Assembly: GCA_023265625.1 (NCBI GenBank)
Contig: JAHFST010000010.1
Coordinates: 62,001 to 126,000 of the forward strand
Direction: 5' to 3'
Length of the DNA: 64,000 bases
Origin: Deltaproteobacteria bacterium
Lineage (GTDB): Bacteria; UBA10199; JACPAL01; JAHFST01
Under the pieces are notes generated by a model. It saw only the letters and a list, made by a program, of their open reading frames with translations. It searched no databases and was not told where the DNA came from. Below, piece by piece: positions 41,010 through 49,957 of the stretch. Position 1 is the first letter of the stretch, and each line of letters opens with the position of its first letter. Both the position numbers and the translations under genes were made by a program.

Positions 41010-41738
41010 ATGAATTTTATTGTCGTTGGCGGTGGTTGTTACGGAACTTACTACTGCCGTCAGTTGCTACGCGGCGCTGAGAAATTGGGCCTCGAGCAGT
41101 TGGTCGTGGTCGACCATGACCCGAACTGCCAGGTGCGGCGCGAGTTAGTTGATGATCGTATCCTCCACATCACCCAGGACTGGCGTGTTTTTCTTCAAAC
41201 CTATTTTGCGGAACAACTGCAGCGCCACGAGCAAGGCCTCCCGATCATCGATCACTACGTCCCTCCTTGCATTGCCCCCCATATCCTTTTTGAGACCTTT
41301 GAATGGGAATTGACGCGGCATCATCCTACCCTAAAGATCAGTCATCCTCCCGTGAGCGGAAAAATTGGGACCCCAGTCGATATGGCTTTAGCCGATGGCA
41401 ATCGCGCCTTGAGCTTTGCCGAATGGATTTGTCCGCATAGCTGCATTGAACCGCGCCTTTGCCCCGTCACGCGTGGGCCGAAGGATTGGGATATGCGGGA
41501 GCATTTGGTGAAATTCTTTGCGGAGCAACAACTTCCCGTGGATAGTTACCACCTCTTCTCGTGCCGCCACCTGGCGATGGGGGTGGGGACGATCCCGTGG
41601 CGGGAGATTGTGGTGGAGTTTGTGTTGTTACGGGAGGCGATTACTAAAAATCACGAACACCGTGCTGCTCTGGCGACCATCTCGTCCTGTCATGGACTGG
41701 TGGGGTTGATGGAGACATATCTAGGAAACAACAATTAG
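41010..41738 (+). CDS. Hypothetical protein with Rossmann-like start and cysteine cluster
   Basis: 242 aa, unrecognised. The N-terminus FIVVGGGCYGTYYCRQLLR looks like a dinucleotide-binding GxGxxG/A turn, and VVVDHDPNC places an acidic residue at the end of strand 2, as in NAD-binding folds. The middle contains WICPHSCIEPRLCPVTRGP, with three cysteines in a C-x3-C-x5-C pattern that could bind metal or an Fe-S cluster. It follows the Rieske gene on the same strand. Its 3' end overlaps the convergent ATPase gene by 4 bases. Confidence 0.65.
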   Translation: MNFIVVGGGCYGTYYCRQLLRGAEKLGLEQLVVVDHDPNCQVRRELVDDRILHITQDWRVFLQTYFAEQLQRHEQGLPIIDHYVPPCIAPHILFETFEWELTRHHPTLKISHPPVSGKIGTPVDMALADGNRALSFAEWICPHSCIEPRLCPVTRGPKDWDMREHLVKFFAEQQLPVDSYHLFSCRHLAMGVGTIPWREIVVEFVLLREAITKNHEHRAALATISSCHGLVGLMETYLGNNN

Positions 41739-42988
41739 TTCCATAGATATTCAATGGGGAGTGCGATAATTTTTTCCCCAAGTTGCTGAATCGTCGCGCC
41801 GCGATACCAGAGGATGCCAAAAGGTATGTTGCGGTTTTTGATTTCATTGATGAATAATTGGAGGCCCTTGATGTCACGGTCTTGCAGGCGGATCGCATGT
41901 TTGACTTCCATCGGGACCAGGGTTTCTCCCATTTCCAAAACGATGTCGACCTCATAGCCAGCGTGGAGTTGCCAAAAAGAGAGGGTGGGGCATACGGGCA
42001 GGGTGGCGGTTATTTTTTTTAACTCATTGACAATCCAGGTTTCAAAAAGGGCCCCGAGATGTCCGCTGTTTTTGAGCATTTCTTCCGATTCACACCGTAA
42101 AAAGAAGCAGGCAATGCCCGTGTCCAACAAATAACATTTGGGGGTTTTGACAAATCGTTTCTTGATATTGGTATAGTAAGGGAGTTGGGTAAAGGCTTGA
42201 TAAGATGTCCGCAAAATATCCAAATAGCGCTTGCAGGTTGGCACCGATATGCCAATTTCTTGTGAGAAATTGCTTAAATTTAACAAATTGCCCGTTTGAA
42301 AGGCGATGGATTGATAAAATCGTTGAAAGTCTTCCAAATGACCTACTTGCGCTAAATTTCGCAAATCCCTTTCAATGTAGGTGGTCCGATAATTCTCAAA
42401 CCACGTGGTGCGCGCCGCTTGCGTCTTTAATTCATGCACTTTAGGCATGCCGCCCGATAAAATATAGCGATAGGGGTGCGGGACGCGCCGGATTTTTATT
42501 TCATTTGCGAGTGTTTTTAATTGGCCGATGCTCGTGGCTTGTAAGAGGTTGGAGATAAAGCGAGGTTTCTCAATCCCACTCAACTCGGCCATCGAAAAGG
42601 GCAAGAGTTCCACAATGCTGGCCCTGCCAGCCAAAGTCTCCGTGATGGTCTCCATGAGCTGGAAATTGGCTGAGCCCGACAGGATAAAGCATTTTTTTGG
42701 ATTCTTATCCACTTCAGCCTTAATGGAATGAAAAATGGGTGGGGCCTTTTGAGCCTCATCAATGATGATCGGTGTCGTTAGATTTTCGATAAAAAGATCA
42801 GGATCGCGCAGGGCTCGTTCCAAGAGACCGCGTTCGTCAAGATTGAGGTACTGCCAAGACGGCTTTTGCAGGTGTTTTAACAGGGTGGATTTGCCCACCT
42901 GTCGCGGACCGGTCAGGCAGACAACGGAGAATTGTTTCAGATGAGAAAGGATTTTTTGTTCCTGCAGCCTAGGAATATAATGGTTCAT
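41735..42988 (-). CDS. AAA ATPase with DUF4143 domain
   Basis: A 417-aa member of the widespread AAA_14/DUF4143 ATPase family of unknown role. Walker A: VVCLTGPRQVGKSTLLKHL (near residue 30). Walker B and sensor: PIIIDEAQKAPPIF, CFILSGSANFQLM. The DUF4143 part follows (FENYRTTYIERDLRNLAQVG), and the C-terminus has a nuclease-like AGYEVDIVLEMGETLVPMEV motif. An ATG at 42988 is preferred to a TTG at 42991. A perfect 22-bp inverted repeat lies just upstream. Similar in general plan to the DUF234 ATPase at 10064. Confidence 0.88.
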   Translation of the reverse strand: MNHYIPRLQEQKILSHLKQFSVVCLTGPRQVGKSTLLKHLQKPSWQYLNLDERGLLERALRDPDLFIENLTTPIIIDEAQKAPPIFHSIKAEVDKNPKKCFILSGSANFQLMETITETLAGRASIVELLPFSMAELSGIEKPRFISNLLQATSIGQLKTLANEIKIRRVPHPYRYILSGGMPKVHELKTQAARTTWFENYRTTYIERDLRNLAQVGHLEDFQRFYQSIAFQTGNLLNLSNFSQEIGISVPTCKRYLDILRTSYQAFTQLPYYTNIKKRFVKTPKCYLLDTGIACFFLRCESEEMLKNSGHLGALFETWIVNELKKITATLPVCPTLSFWQLHAGYEVDIVLEMGETLVPMEVKHAIRLQDRDIKGLQLFINEIKNRNIPFGILWYRGATIQQLGEKIIALPIEYLWN

Positions 42989-42996
42989 CAAGCAAG

Positions 42997-43047
42997 AGCC
43001 TAGATATGAAAATTTAAAGTGTCAATTTAAATTTTCATATCTAGGCT
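42997..43047. promoter_or_regulatory. Perfect 22-bp inverted repeat between the ATPase and nuoB2
   Basis: The 22-nt arm at 42997-43018 (AGCCTAGATATGAAAATTTA and two more A) has an exact reverse complement at 43026-43047 with a 7-nt gap. It starts 9 bases upstream of the ATPase start codon. It may be an operator for the ATPase gene, an end of a lost mobile insertion, or a terminator-like structure protecting the nuo operon; sequence alone does not decide. Confidence 0.6.
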
Positions 43048-43070
43048 GGGAGTACTCAAATTTTTCCGGC

Positions 43071-43099
43071 TGGACAACGCGGTGAATATTCATTATAAA
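43071..43099 (+). promoter_or_regulatory. Promoter of complex I cluster 2
   Basis: TGGACA (43071-43076), 17-nt spacer, TATAAA (43094-43099). The expected start of transcription (about 43106) is 4 bases before the nuoB2 ATG at 43110. No Shine-Dalgarno is visible, so the operon may begin with a leaderless message. Confidence 0.55.
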
Positions 43100-43109
43100 A
43101 ATCAACTTC

Positions 43110-43604
43110 ATGGCACTCAAAGACATCTTTGCCGGTGCAGTGGTGACCACCAAGCTCAAGGAAGTGGTGGCTTGGGGGCGGAAGAATTCGCTTTGGCCGA
43201 TGCCTTATGCCACGGCGTGTTGCGGCATTGAGTTTATGGGGACGGTTTCGTCGTATTTTGACATCTCGCGTTTTGGGGCCGAGCTGGTGCGGTTTTCGCC
43301 GCGGCAGTGTGATTTGTTGATTGTGTTGGGGACGATCAACTACAAGCAGGCGCCGATCCTGAAAAAATTCTACGATCAGATGTGTGAGCCCAAGTGGGTG
43401 ATCTCGGCGGGGGCCTGCGCCTCGTCCGGGGGGTTTTACAACAACTACAGCGTGGTGCAGGGGATCGATGAAATTATTCCGGTGGATGTTTATGTCCCGG
43501 GTTGTCCGCCGGCGCCCGAGGCGATTTTACATGCGGTGCTTAAAATACAGGAAAAGATTGATTCGGAAGCCAGGAACACAGTAGAACTCCTCCCTGCTGT
43601 TTGA
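43110..43604 (+). CDS. nuoB: NADH-quinone oxidoreductase subunit B (cluster 2)
   Basis: 164 aa, complete. N2 ligands are all present: the tandem cysteines in [11 protein letters not shown] in [10 protein letters not shown], and C in [12 protein letters not shown]. The [15 protein letters not shown] start is standard for the family. It is the first gene of cluster 2; no nuoA precedes it, the space upstream holding an inverted repeat and an opposite-strand ATPase gene. Confidence 0.96.
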   Translation: MALKDIFAGAVVTTKLKEVVAWGRKNSLWPMPYATACCGIEFMGTVSSYFDISRFGAELVRFSPRQCDLLIVLGTINYKQAPILKKFYDQMCEPKWVISAGACASSGGFYNNYSVVQGIDEIIPVDVYVPGCPPAPEAILHAVLKIQEKIDSEARNTVELLPAV

Positions 43605-43605
43605 A

Positions 43606-44109
43606 ATGCCTCTTCCTATGATGATAGAACGTTTGCAGCAGGTTTTTCCCAACGAGGTCCTCTCCACCTACACCACGGCGGTGGGGGAGGCGGTCGCTGT
43701 GCTGCGTAAAGATAAATTGCATGACGTGCTGGCTTACCTGAATCAAAACTCGGATTGTCTCTGCGAGGCCTTGTTGGATCTGTGCGGTGTGGATTATCTC
43801 TCGCAGCTTAAGCCCGGAGAGGCGCGTTTTGAAGTTGTTTATCAACTTTATTCCTATCAACATAACCATCGCCTCCGGTTAAGGGTAAAGATTCCTGCCG
43901 AGGACATGACACTCCCCAGCGCGACAGATCTATGGGTGGGGGCTAACTGGTTTGAGCGGGAGGCCTTCGATATGTTTGGATTTCAATTCGCCGGTCATCC
44001 TCATTTAAAACGGATCTTGATGTTTGAAGGATTTGAGGGACATCCGTTGCGCAAGGATTACCCCATTGAGAAGAGACAAAAAATTCCATTTCCCCAGGAG
44101 ATTCCCTAA
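43606..44109 (+). CDS. nuoC: NADH-quinone oxidoreductase subunit C (cluster 2)
   Basis: 167 aa. Contains RFEVVYQLYSYQHNHRLRL, WVGANWFEREAFDMFGFQF and a C-terminal [11 protein letters not shown], the same blocks as the cluster 1 paralogue. It begins one base after nuoB2, and its stop codon shares a base with the nuoD2 ATG. NuoC is a structural component of the connecting part of the peripheral arm. Confidence 0.94.
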   Translation: MPLPMMIERLQQVFPNEVLSTYTTAVGEAVAVLRKDKLHDVLAYLNQNSDCLCEALLDLCGVDYLSQLKPGEARFEVVYQLYSYQHNHRLRLRVKIPAEDMTLPSATDLWVGANWFEREAFDMFGFQFAGHPHLKRILMFEGFEGHPLRKDYPIEKRQKIPFPQEIP

Positions 44110-45311
44110 TGGCGCAGGCCTTGATGACAGAAAATTCAGACCTGCCGACACAAAATATGGTCCTCAATATCGGGCCTTCTCATCCGGCGACCCACGGGGC
44201 GCTGCGCTTGTGTGCGGAGTTGGATGGGGAAACGATTGTGAAGGCGACCGTGGAGATCGGTTATCTCCATCGGGCCTTTGAGAAGCATACGGAGGTGAGC
44301 ACCTGGAGTCAGATTATCCCCTATACCGATCGACTCAACTACTGTTCGTCCTTGTTGAATAATGTGGCCTACGCGCGGGCCGTGGAGCAATTGCTAAGGA
44401 TAGAAATTCCAGAGCGGGCGGTGTTTATTCGGGTGATTGTCTCCGAACTGGCGCGGATCATGGATCACCTGATCTGTGTGGGGACGAGCGCGGTTGACTT
44501 GGGGGCGCTGTCGAATTTTTGGTATTTTTTCAACGTGCGCGAACAGATTTATGATTGGACCGAAAAACTCTGCGGTGCGCGCCTGACGACCAACTACACC
44601 CGGATCGGTGGCGTGATGCGTGATTTGGCCCCCGGCTTTGACGAAGGGATTCGCAAGGTTTTAAAGTCTTTAAATAAGGCCCTCAAGGATGTGACAAAGC
44701 TGTTGGGGAGAAATCGCATTTTTATGGATCGCACCCAAGGCGTGGGAATTGTCACGCGGGATGAGGCGATCAATTGGGGGTTTACGGGTCCCTGCCTGCG
44801 CGCGAGTGGTGTGCCCCATGATCTGCGCAAGGCCCAGCCCTACTATCACTACGATGAATTTGATTTTGAGATCCCGGTGGGCACGGTCGGGGACACCTAT
44901 GATCGATTGATGATTCGGATCGAAGAAATGAAGCAGAGTGTGAGGATTATCGAACAGGCCTTGGAAAAGATTCCGAGCGGACCGGTGATGGTCGATGATT
45001 CACGGGTGGCGCTGCCGCCCAAGGAAAAAGTTTATGGCTCGATCGAGGGATTGATGAACCATTTCATGCTTTTAACGGATGGCATCAAACCGCCCCAGGG
45101 GGAAATTTATTCGGCGATCGAGGCGGGCAACGGCGAGTTGGGATTTTATATTGTCAGTGATGGCGGCCCAAAGCCATATCGGATTCATTGCCGGCCGCCT
45201 TGCTTTCCTTTGACCCAGGCCTATGAAAGATTGGTGCAGGGGAGAATGATTGCGGATGCGATTGCGATATTGGGGAGTTTGAATATTGTGGTGGGGGAAT
45301 TGGATCGGTAA
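44109..45311 (+). CDS. nuoD: NADH-quinone oxidoreductase subunit D (cluster 2)
   Basis: 400 aa. LNIGPSHPATHGALRLCAEL starts the conserved region; VEIGYLHRAFEKHTE, RGSG-equivalent GPCLRASGVPHDLRK and the C-terminal IADAIAILGSLNIVVGELDR follow. It lacks hydrogenase CxxC pairs. Compared with cluster 1 NuoD (372 aa) it differs throughout, so the two clusters are old paralogues or of separate origin, not a recent duplication. Confidence 0.95.
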   Translation: MAQALMTENSDLPTQNMVLNIGPSHPATHGALRLCAELDGETIVKATVEIGYLHRAFEKHTEVSTWSQIIPYTDRLNYCSSLLNNVAYARAVEQLLRIEIPERAVFIRVIVSELARIMDHLICVGTSAVDLGALSNFWYFFNVREQIYDWTEKLCGARLTTNYTRIGGVMRDLAPGFDEGIRKVLKSLNKALKDVTKLLGRNRIFMDRTQGVGIVTRDEAINWGFTGPCLRASGVPHDLRKAQPYYHYDEFDFEIPVGTVGDTYDRLMIRIEEMKQSVRIIEQALEKIPSGPVMVDDSRVALPPKEKVYGSIEGLMNHFMLLTDGIKPPQGEIYSAIEAGNGELGFYIVSDGGPKPYRIHCRPPCFPLTQAYERLVQGRMIADAIAILGSLNIVVGELDR

Positions 45312-45316
45312 TTTAT

Positions 45317-45787
45317 ATGGCTGAATTTAGCGAAATTTCCAAAAAAGAGATCGAGGAAATTCTCAACCATTATCCGACCAAACAAGCAGCCCTGTTGCCC
45401 GTATTGTGGGTGGCCCAGGAACAATTTGGTTGGATTTCGGAAGGGGTGATGGACCTCGTGGCCCAAACGCTCGATATCTCTCCGGCCCATGTTTATGGCG
45501 TGGTGACTTTTTATACCATGTACTACCGCAAGCCGGTGGGCCGGTGTCATATCCAGGTGTGTCGAACCCTGCCCTGTGCCTTGATGGGCGCGGAGTCCAT
45601 CCTGGAACATTTGGAGAAAAAGTTGGGGATCAAAGAAGGGGAGACGACCCCGGACGGGCAATTCACCCTGTCTACCGTGGAATGTCTGGCCTCTTGCGGG
45701 ACGGCGCCAATGTTACGCTTGAATGAAGAGTACCGGGAAAATTTAACGCCGGAAAAGATTGATCAACTTTTGGCGGCATTAAAATAA
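45317..45787 (+). CDS. nuoE: NADH-quinone oxidoreductase subunit E
   Basis: 156 aa, thioredoxin-like [2Fe-2S] subunit carrying N1a in the NADH-oxidising module. The ligands are in CRTLPCALMG (C-x4-C) and CLASCGTAP (C-x3-C). QAALLPVLWVAQEQFGWIS and VYGVVTFYTMYYRKPVG are typical. Cluster 1 has no counterpart in the window. Confidence 0.95.
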   Translation: MAEFSEISKKEIEEILNHYPTKQAALLPVLWVAQEQFGWISEGVMDLVAQTLDISPAHVYGVVTFYTMYYRKPVGRCHIQVCRTLPCALMGAESILEHLEKKLGIKEGETTPDGQFTLSTVECLASCGTAPMLRLNEEYRENLTPEKIDQLLAALK

Positions 45788-45793
45788 AAAAAT

Positions 45794-47056
45794 ATGGATT
45801 ACGTTTTAACCAAAAATTTCAATGTCCCCGAGGCCTATCGTATCGATGTATATGAGCGCACCGGTGGCTATCAGTCTTTAAAGCGACTTTTTACGATGAA
45901 GCCCGTCGATGTCATTGAAGAGGTGAAGTCCTCCGGGTTGAGGGGGCGCGGTGGGGCGGGTTTTTCGGCCGGGCTTAAGTGGAGTTTTATTCCGAAAGAT
46001 GGGAAAAAAAACGTTTACCTGTGCGTGAACGCCGATGAGAGTGAGCCGGGGACTTTTAAAGATCGTTCTCTCTTGGAATTGGATCCGCATCGCTTAGTCG
46101 AGGGCGTGATTATCGCGGCGTATGCGATTGGCGCCAAGACGGCCTACATTTACATCCGCGGTGAGTTTGATCTGCCCCATACCCGCATTAAGGCGGCGGT
46201 CGCGGAGGCCTATCAAAAAGGTTATTTGGGGGAAAGCATCCTGCAGTCCGGTTTTGGACTGAATTTGTATGTGCATCGCGGGGCCGGGGCCTACATTTGC
46301 GGGGAAGAGACGGGTCTGATTGAATCGCTCGAGGGCAAGCGCGGTTATCCGCGGATCAAGCCCCCGTTTCCGGCGATCCAAGGGTTGTTTCAAAGTCCGA
46401 CGATTGTGAACAATGTGGAAACCTTATCGGTACTTCCTTATATCCTGATGGTCGGGGCCAATGCCTATCGCGCCATCGGCACGGAAAAGAGCACGGGGAC
46501 TAAATTATTTTCGGTGTCAGGTCCGGTGCAACGTCCGGGGGTTTATGAAGTCCCGATGGGGACGCCGCTGCGGCATTTTTTGCAGGAACAGGCCGGGGGC
46601 ATGTTGCCGGGCAAGGTGTTGAAGGCGGTCATTCCCGGAGGGTCCTCCATGCCGGTGCTCAATGCGCAAGAGGTGGAAGAGGTCAATCTGGATTATGAAT
46701 CCATGGCCTCGAAGGGATCGATGTTGGGGTCGGGCGGCGTGATTGTGATCCCGGAGGATTACTGCATGGTGAAGGCGCTCGCCAACCTCGGGCGGTTTTA
46801 TGCGCATGAGTCGTGTGGCCAATGTTCCCCGTGTCGCGAGGGGACCGGTTGGGCGGCCAAGGTCTTGGCCCGTCTCGAGGCCGGCAAAGGGGAGGCGGGC
46901 GATATTGATTTGTTGCTCGATATTGGGCGTAAGATGACGGGGGCCACGATTTGCGTCTTGGCGGATTCGTTGGCGATGCCGATGGCGAGTTTTATTAAAA
47001 AATTTAGGCCGGAGTTTGAGGAGCATTTGACGTTGAAAAAATGTCCAAAGGGGTAA
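45794..47056 (+). CDS. nuoF: NADH-quinone oxidoreductase subunit F
   Basis: 420 aa, the NADH- and FMN-binding subunit with cluster N3. The NADH-binding GLRGRGGAGFSAGLKW, the FMN-binding YLCVNADESEPGTFKDR, the GAGAYICGEETGLIESLEG loop and the ESCGQCSPCREGTGW cluster motif plus a later cysteine in GATICVLAD are intact. It shows the second cluster is of the NADH-dependent kind. Confidence 0.96.
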   Translation: MDYVLTKNFNVPEAYRIDVYERTGGYQSLKRLFTMKPVDVIEEVKSSGLRGRGGAGFSAGLKWSFIPKDGKKNVYLCVNADESEPGTFKDRSLLELDPHRLVEGVIIAAYAIGAKTAYIYIRGEFDLPHTRIKAAVAEAYQKGYLGESILQSGFGLNLYVHRGAGAYICGEETGLIESLEGKRGYPRIKPPFPAIQGLFQSPTIVNNVETLSVLPYILMVGANAYRAIGTEKSTGTKLFSVSGPVQRPGVYEVPMGTPLRHFLQEQAGGMLPGKVLKAVIPGGSSMPVLNAQEVEEVNLDYESMASKGSMLGSGGVIVIPEDYCMVKALANLGRFYAHESCGQCSPCREGTGWAAKVLARLEAGKGEAGDIDLLLDIGRKMTGATICVLADSLAMPMASFIKKFRPEFEEHLTLKKCPKG

Positions 47057-47057
47057 T

Positions 47058-47143
47058 TCCCTCTCCTTACAAAGGAGAGGGTTAGGGAGAGGTCACGAGG
47101 CTGAGGACCTCCCCCAGCCCCCTCCTTTGTAAGGAGGGGGGGA
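47058..47143. repeat. Family B palindromic repeat between nuoF and nuoG
   Basis: Nearly identical over more than 80 bp to the element at 4450-4532, including the TTACAAAGGAGAGGG and CCTCCTTTGTAAGG halves. One near-identical copy thus sits in each complex I cluster, 42.6 kb apart, although the flanking nuo genes have diverged strongly. Confidence 0.85.
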
Positions 47144-47152
47144 TAAAAAATT

Positions 47153-48691
47153 ATGCCAAAGATCAAAGTCGACAACATAGAGACCACCGTCCCCGATGGG
47201 ATCAATCTGATCGAGGCGGCCAAGTTGGTGGGGAAGGCGGTGCCGCATTATTGTTACCACAGCCAGCTCTCGGTGGCGGGCAATTGCCGGATGTGTCTGG
47301 TGGAGATTGAGAAACAACCCAAGCTGCAGATCGCCTGCAACACCAAGGTCCAGGAGGGGATGTCATTTTTTACCGAAAGCCCGAAGGTGAAGGAGGCTCA
47401 ACAATTTGTCCTCGAGTTTATTTTGGTCAATCACCCCATTGATTGTCCGGTCTGCGATCAGGCGGGGGAGTGCAAGTTGCAACAGTATTACATGAAGTAT
47501 GACGCTCGGCCTTCCCGGTTTGAGGAGACCAAGGTGCATAAGGAAAAGGCCATCGAATTGGGCCCCAATGTGATGCTCGACATGGAGCGTTGCATCCTGT
47601 GCAGCCGCTGCGTGCGTTTTTGCAAGGAGATCGCCGAGGAAGACCAGCTGTGCTTTTCCCAGCGGGGTGATCATACCATGTTGACCACTTTTCCGGATCG
47701 CCCGCTCGATAACCCCTACTCGGTCAATACCGTCGACATCTGTCCGGTCGGCGCCCTGACCAGCAAGGATTTTCGTTTTCAGCAGCGCGTTTGGTTTCTG
47801 AAGGGGGTGGAGACGATCTGCACCGGTTGTGCCACGGGTTGCAATGTGCGGATGGATCATAATCAGGGCAAGGTGTTCCGGCTCGTGCCGCGCGACAATG
47901 AGGCGGTCAACGAGGCCTGGATGTGCGACGAAGGTCGGCTGACCTACAAGCCGGTGAATGCGGAAAATCGTCTGCGCCATCCGCTGGTGAAGACGGCCGA
48001 AGGGTTGCGCGAGGTGCGAATGGAGACGGCCCTGGAAAAATTTGGCGAATTGCTGAAAAATATTTCGGGGCATGTTTTGCTGGGGATTGGTTCGGCGGAG
48101 TTCACCAATGAAGACAACTATGCCCTGATTCGGTTCCTCCAGGAAAATTTCCCGGTGCCTCATCTGGCCTACACGGCTCGTGAGGTGGAGTATCCCTCGC
48201 AGGATGATTATTTGATCTCAGCGGATAAAAATCCCAATCGGGCGGGCGTTACGGCCATGGGGATGAAGCCCCTCGCCTCGGAAGATCGCAAGTACCAATG
48301 CCTGATCGGTTTGGGACCCATCTCGGAATCCACACTGACGGCACTCTCCTTTGAGAAAGACCACAAGGTCATTGTTTTCGCGACCCATCGTGAGGCGTCG
48401 TTGGATTATGCCGATCTCGTTTTTCCGGTGGCCACTTTTGCGGAGTTGACGGGCACGATGGTGAACCGCCAGGGCCGGGTCCAGATGCTGCGGCCCGCTT
48501 TTGCCCCCCCGGGAGAGTCCAAAACGGTCTGGGAAATTTTGTCACAGGCCGCCCGCCTGATGTCCCGTGCCAAACCGGCCTATACCGCTCCCGAACAAGT
48601 TTTTGCCGATCTGGCGGAGCTGGTCCCCGCTTTTAAGGGATTGAATTACGAGTTGATCGGCAAACAAGGGGCGTTGCTCACAAAGCAATAA
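47153..48691 (+). CDS. nuoG: NADH-quinone oxidoreductase subunit G, short form
   Basis: 512 aa, shorter than the 680-900 aa of most NuoG. The N-terminus has the [2Fe-2S] N1b site (HYCYHSQLSVAGNCRMCLVE), the H-x3-C-x2-C N5 motif (HPIDCPVCDQAGEC) and the N4 motif (CILCSRCVRFCKEI...CPVGAL). An additional CTGCATGCNV stretch suggests the N7-type cluster. The molybdopterin-like C-terminal domain is reduced to about 270 residues. All electron-path clusters needed between NuoF and NuoI are present, yet the cluster has no nuoI. Confidence 0.92.
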   Translation: MPKIKVDNIETTVPDGINLIEAAKLVGKAVPHYCYHSQLSVAGNCRMCLVEIEKQPKLQIACNTKVQEGMSFFTESPKVKEAQQFVLEFILVNHPIDCPVCDQAGECKLQQYYMKYDARPSRFEETKVHKEKAIELGPNVMLDMERCILCSRCVRFCKEIAEEDQLCFSQRGDHTMLTTFPDRPLDNPYSVNTVDICPVGALTSKDFRFQQRVWFLKGVETICTGCATGCNVRMDHNQGKVFRLVPRDNEAVNEAWMCDEGRLTYKPVNAENRLRHPLVKTAEGLREVRMETALEKFGELLKNISGHVLLGIGSAEFTNEDNYALIRFLQENFPVPHLAYTAREVEYPSQDDYLISADKNPNRAGVTAMGMKPLASEDRKYQCLIGLGPISESTLTALSFEKDHKVIVFATHREASLDYADLVFPVATFAELTGTMVNRQGRVQMLRPAFAPPGESKTVWEILSQAARLMSRAKPAYTAPEQVFADLAELVPAFKGLNYELIGKQGALLTKQ

Positions 48692-48700
48692 GGAATATCT

Positions 48701-49954
48701 ATGGTTATTTTTATCGCCCTCGCCAAAATTATCATTATTCCCGTCCTCGTTTTAAATCTCATTCCGCTCTTGATTTGGATGGAGCGCAAAGGGGCGGCCT
48801 ATATTCAGGATCGGCGCGGGCCGAATCGGGCCAATATCTTGGGGATTCGGTTGGGGGGGATGGTGCATAATTTTGCGGATGTGATCAAGCTCCTCACCAA
48901 GGAAGAGAACCTGCCGGATGGGGCCAATCGGTTTTATTTTTACCTGGCGCCGTTTTTAGCGATGTTTGTCTCGTTTGTCACGGTGGCGGTGATCCCGTTT
49001 GGGGATGATGTGCATCTGGGCGACTTGGTGTTTAGTCTCCGGGTGACGGATGCCTCGGTGGGGATGCTCTACATCTTTGCGATTGTCTCCCTGAGTGTCT
49101 ACGGCGTGATGCTGGGCGGGTGGGCCTCCAATAGCAAGTTTTCGTTGTTGGGCGGGCTGCGGGTCGCCTCGCAGATGATCAGCTATGAGATTGCGCTGAG
49201 TTTGGCGGCGGTGAGTTTGTTTATGGTGACCGAATCGGTGGACCTTGGCACCATGGTGCGTGCCCAAGGCGAGCTGCCGTGGCATTGGAATTTTTTTCAC
49301 CAACCTTTGGCATTTCTGATTTTTTTGGTGGCGGCCTTTGCGGAGACCAACCGGAATCCCTTTGACCTAGCCGAGGGAGAATCGGAGATCGTGGGGTATC
49401 ACCTGGAATATTCCAGCATGAAGTTCGCGCTGTTTTTCATGGCGGAATATGCCGCCATTGCGGTGTCGTCGGCCATTTTAGTGACCCTGTTTTTTGGGGG
49501 TTGGCAGATCCCCGGATTCTCGACTGAGACATTGTTGCAGGGCGGGGAATTTTATTTGAAGAACGTAGGGTTGGGCGTGGCGGCTTTTTCGGCATTGACG
49601 GGATTGGTTTTGCTGACCCAGTATCGGCCCGGGAAAAACGGTGATCTGCGTGACTACGAAGTCCTGGTCCTGGGGATTCCCGCCCTCTTGGCGGGGTTGG
49701 GTCTTGGGGCTTATTTGATGTGGATGGGGCTCCCGCCGTTGGCGGATTGGGTTGCGCCGGTTTTTGTGGCGGCCTTGCAAGCGGCCTGTTTTTTATTCAA
49801 GGTGTTGTGCTTTTGTTTTTTCTTTGTTTGGGTTCGATGGACTTTGCCTCGGTTCCGCTATGACCAAGTGATGAGTTTTGGCTGGAAGGGGATGTTGCCG
49901 ATTGCGTTGGCCAATATCCTGGGCACGGGAATTTATCTGCTAATTCGTGGTTAA
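48701..49954 (+). CDS. nuoH: NADH-quinone oxidoreductase subunit H (cluster 2)
   Basis: 417 aa, polytopic. WMERKGAAYIQDRRGPNRAN near residue 30, GWASNSKFSLLGGLRVASQM near residue 145, and the ETNRNPFDLAEGESEIVGYH acidic loop mark it as NuoH. It differs from the cluster 1 protein by an inserted segment of about 40 residues (LLTQYRPGKNGDLRDYEVLV) before the last helices. It ends 3 bases before the opposite-strand gene. Confidence 0.94.
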   Translation: MVIFIALAKIIIIPVLVLNLIPLLIWMERKGAAYIQDRRGPNRANILGIRLGGMVHNFADVIKLLTKEENLPDGANRFYFYLAPFLAMFVSFVTVAVIPFGDDVHLGDLVFSLRVTDASVGMLYIFAIVSLSVYGVMLGGWASNSKFSLLGGLRVASQMISYEIALSLAAVSLFMVTESVDLGTMVRAQGELPWHWNFFHQPLAFLIFLVAAFAETNRNPFDLAEGESEIVGYHLEYSSMKFALFFMAEYAAIAVSSAILVTLFFGGWQIPGFSTETLLQGGEFYLKNVGLGVAAFSALTGLVLLTQYRPGKNGDLRDYEVLVLGIPALLAGLGLGAYLMWMGLPPLADWVAPVFVAALQAACFLFKVLCFCFFFVWVRWTLPRFRYDQVMSFGWKGMLPIALANILGTGIYLLIRG

Positions 49955-49957
49955 TCC

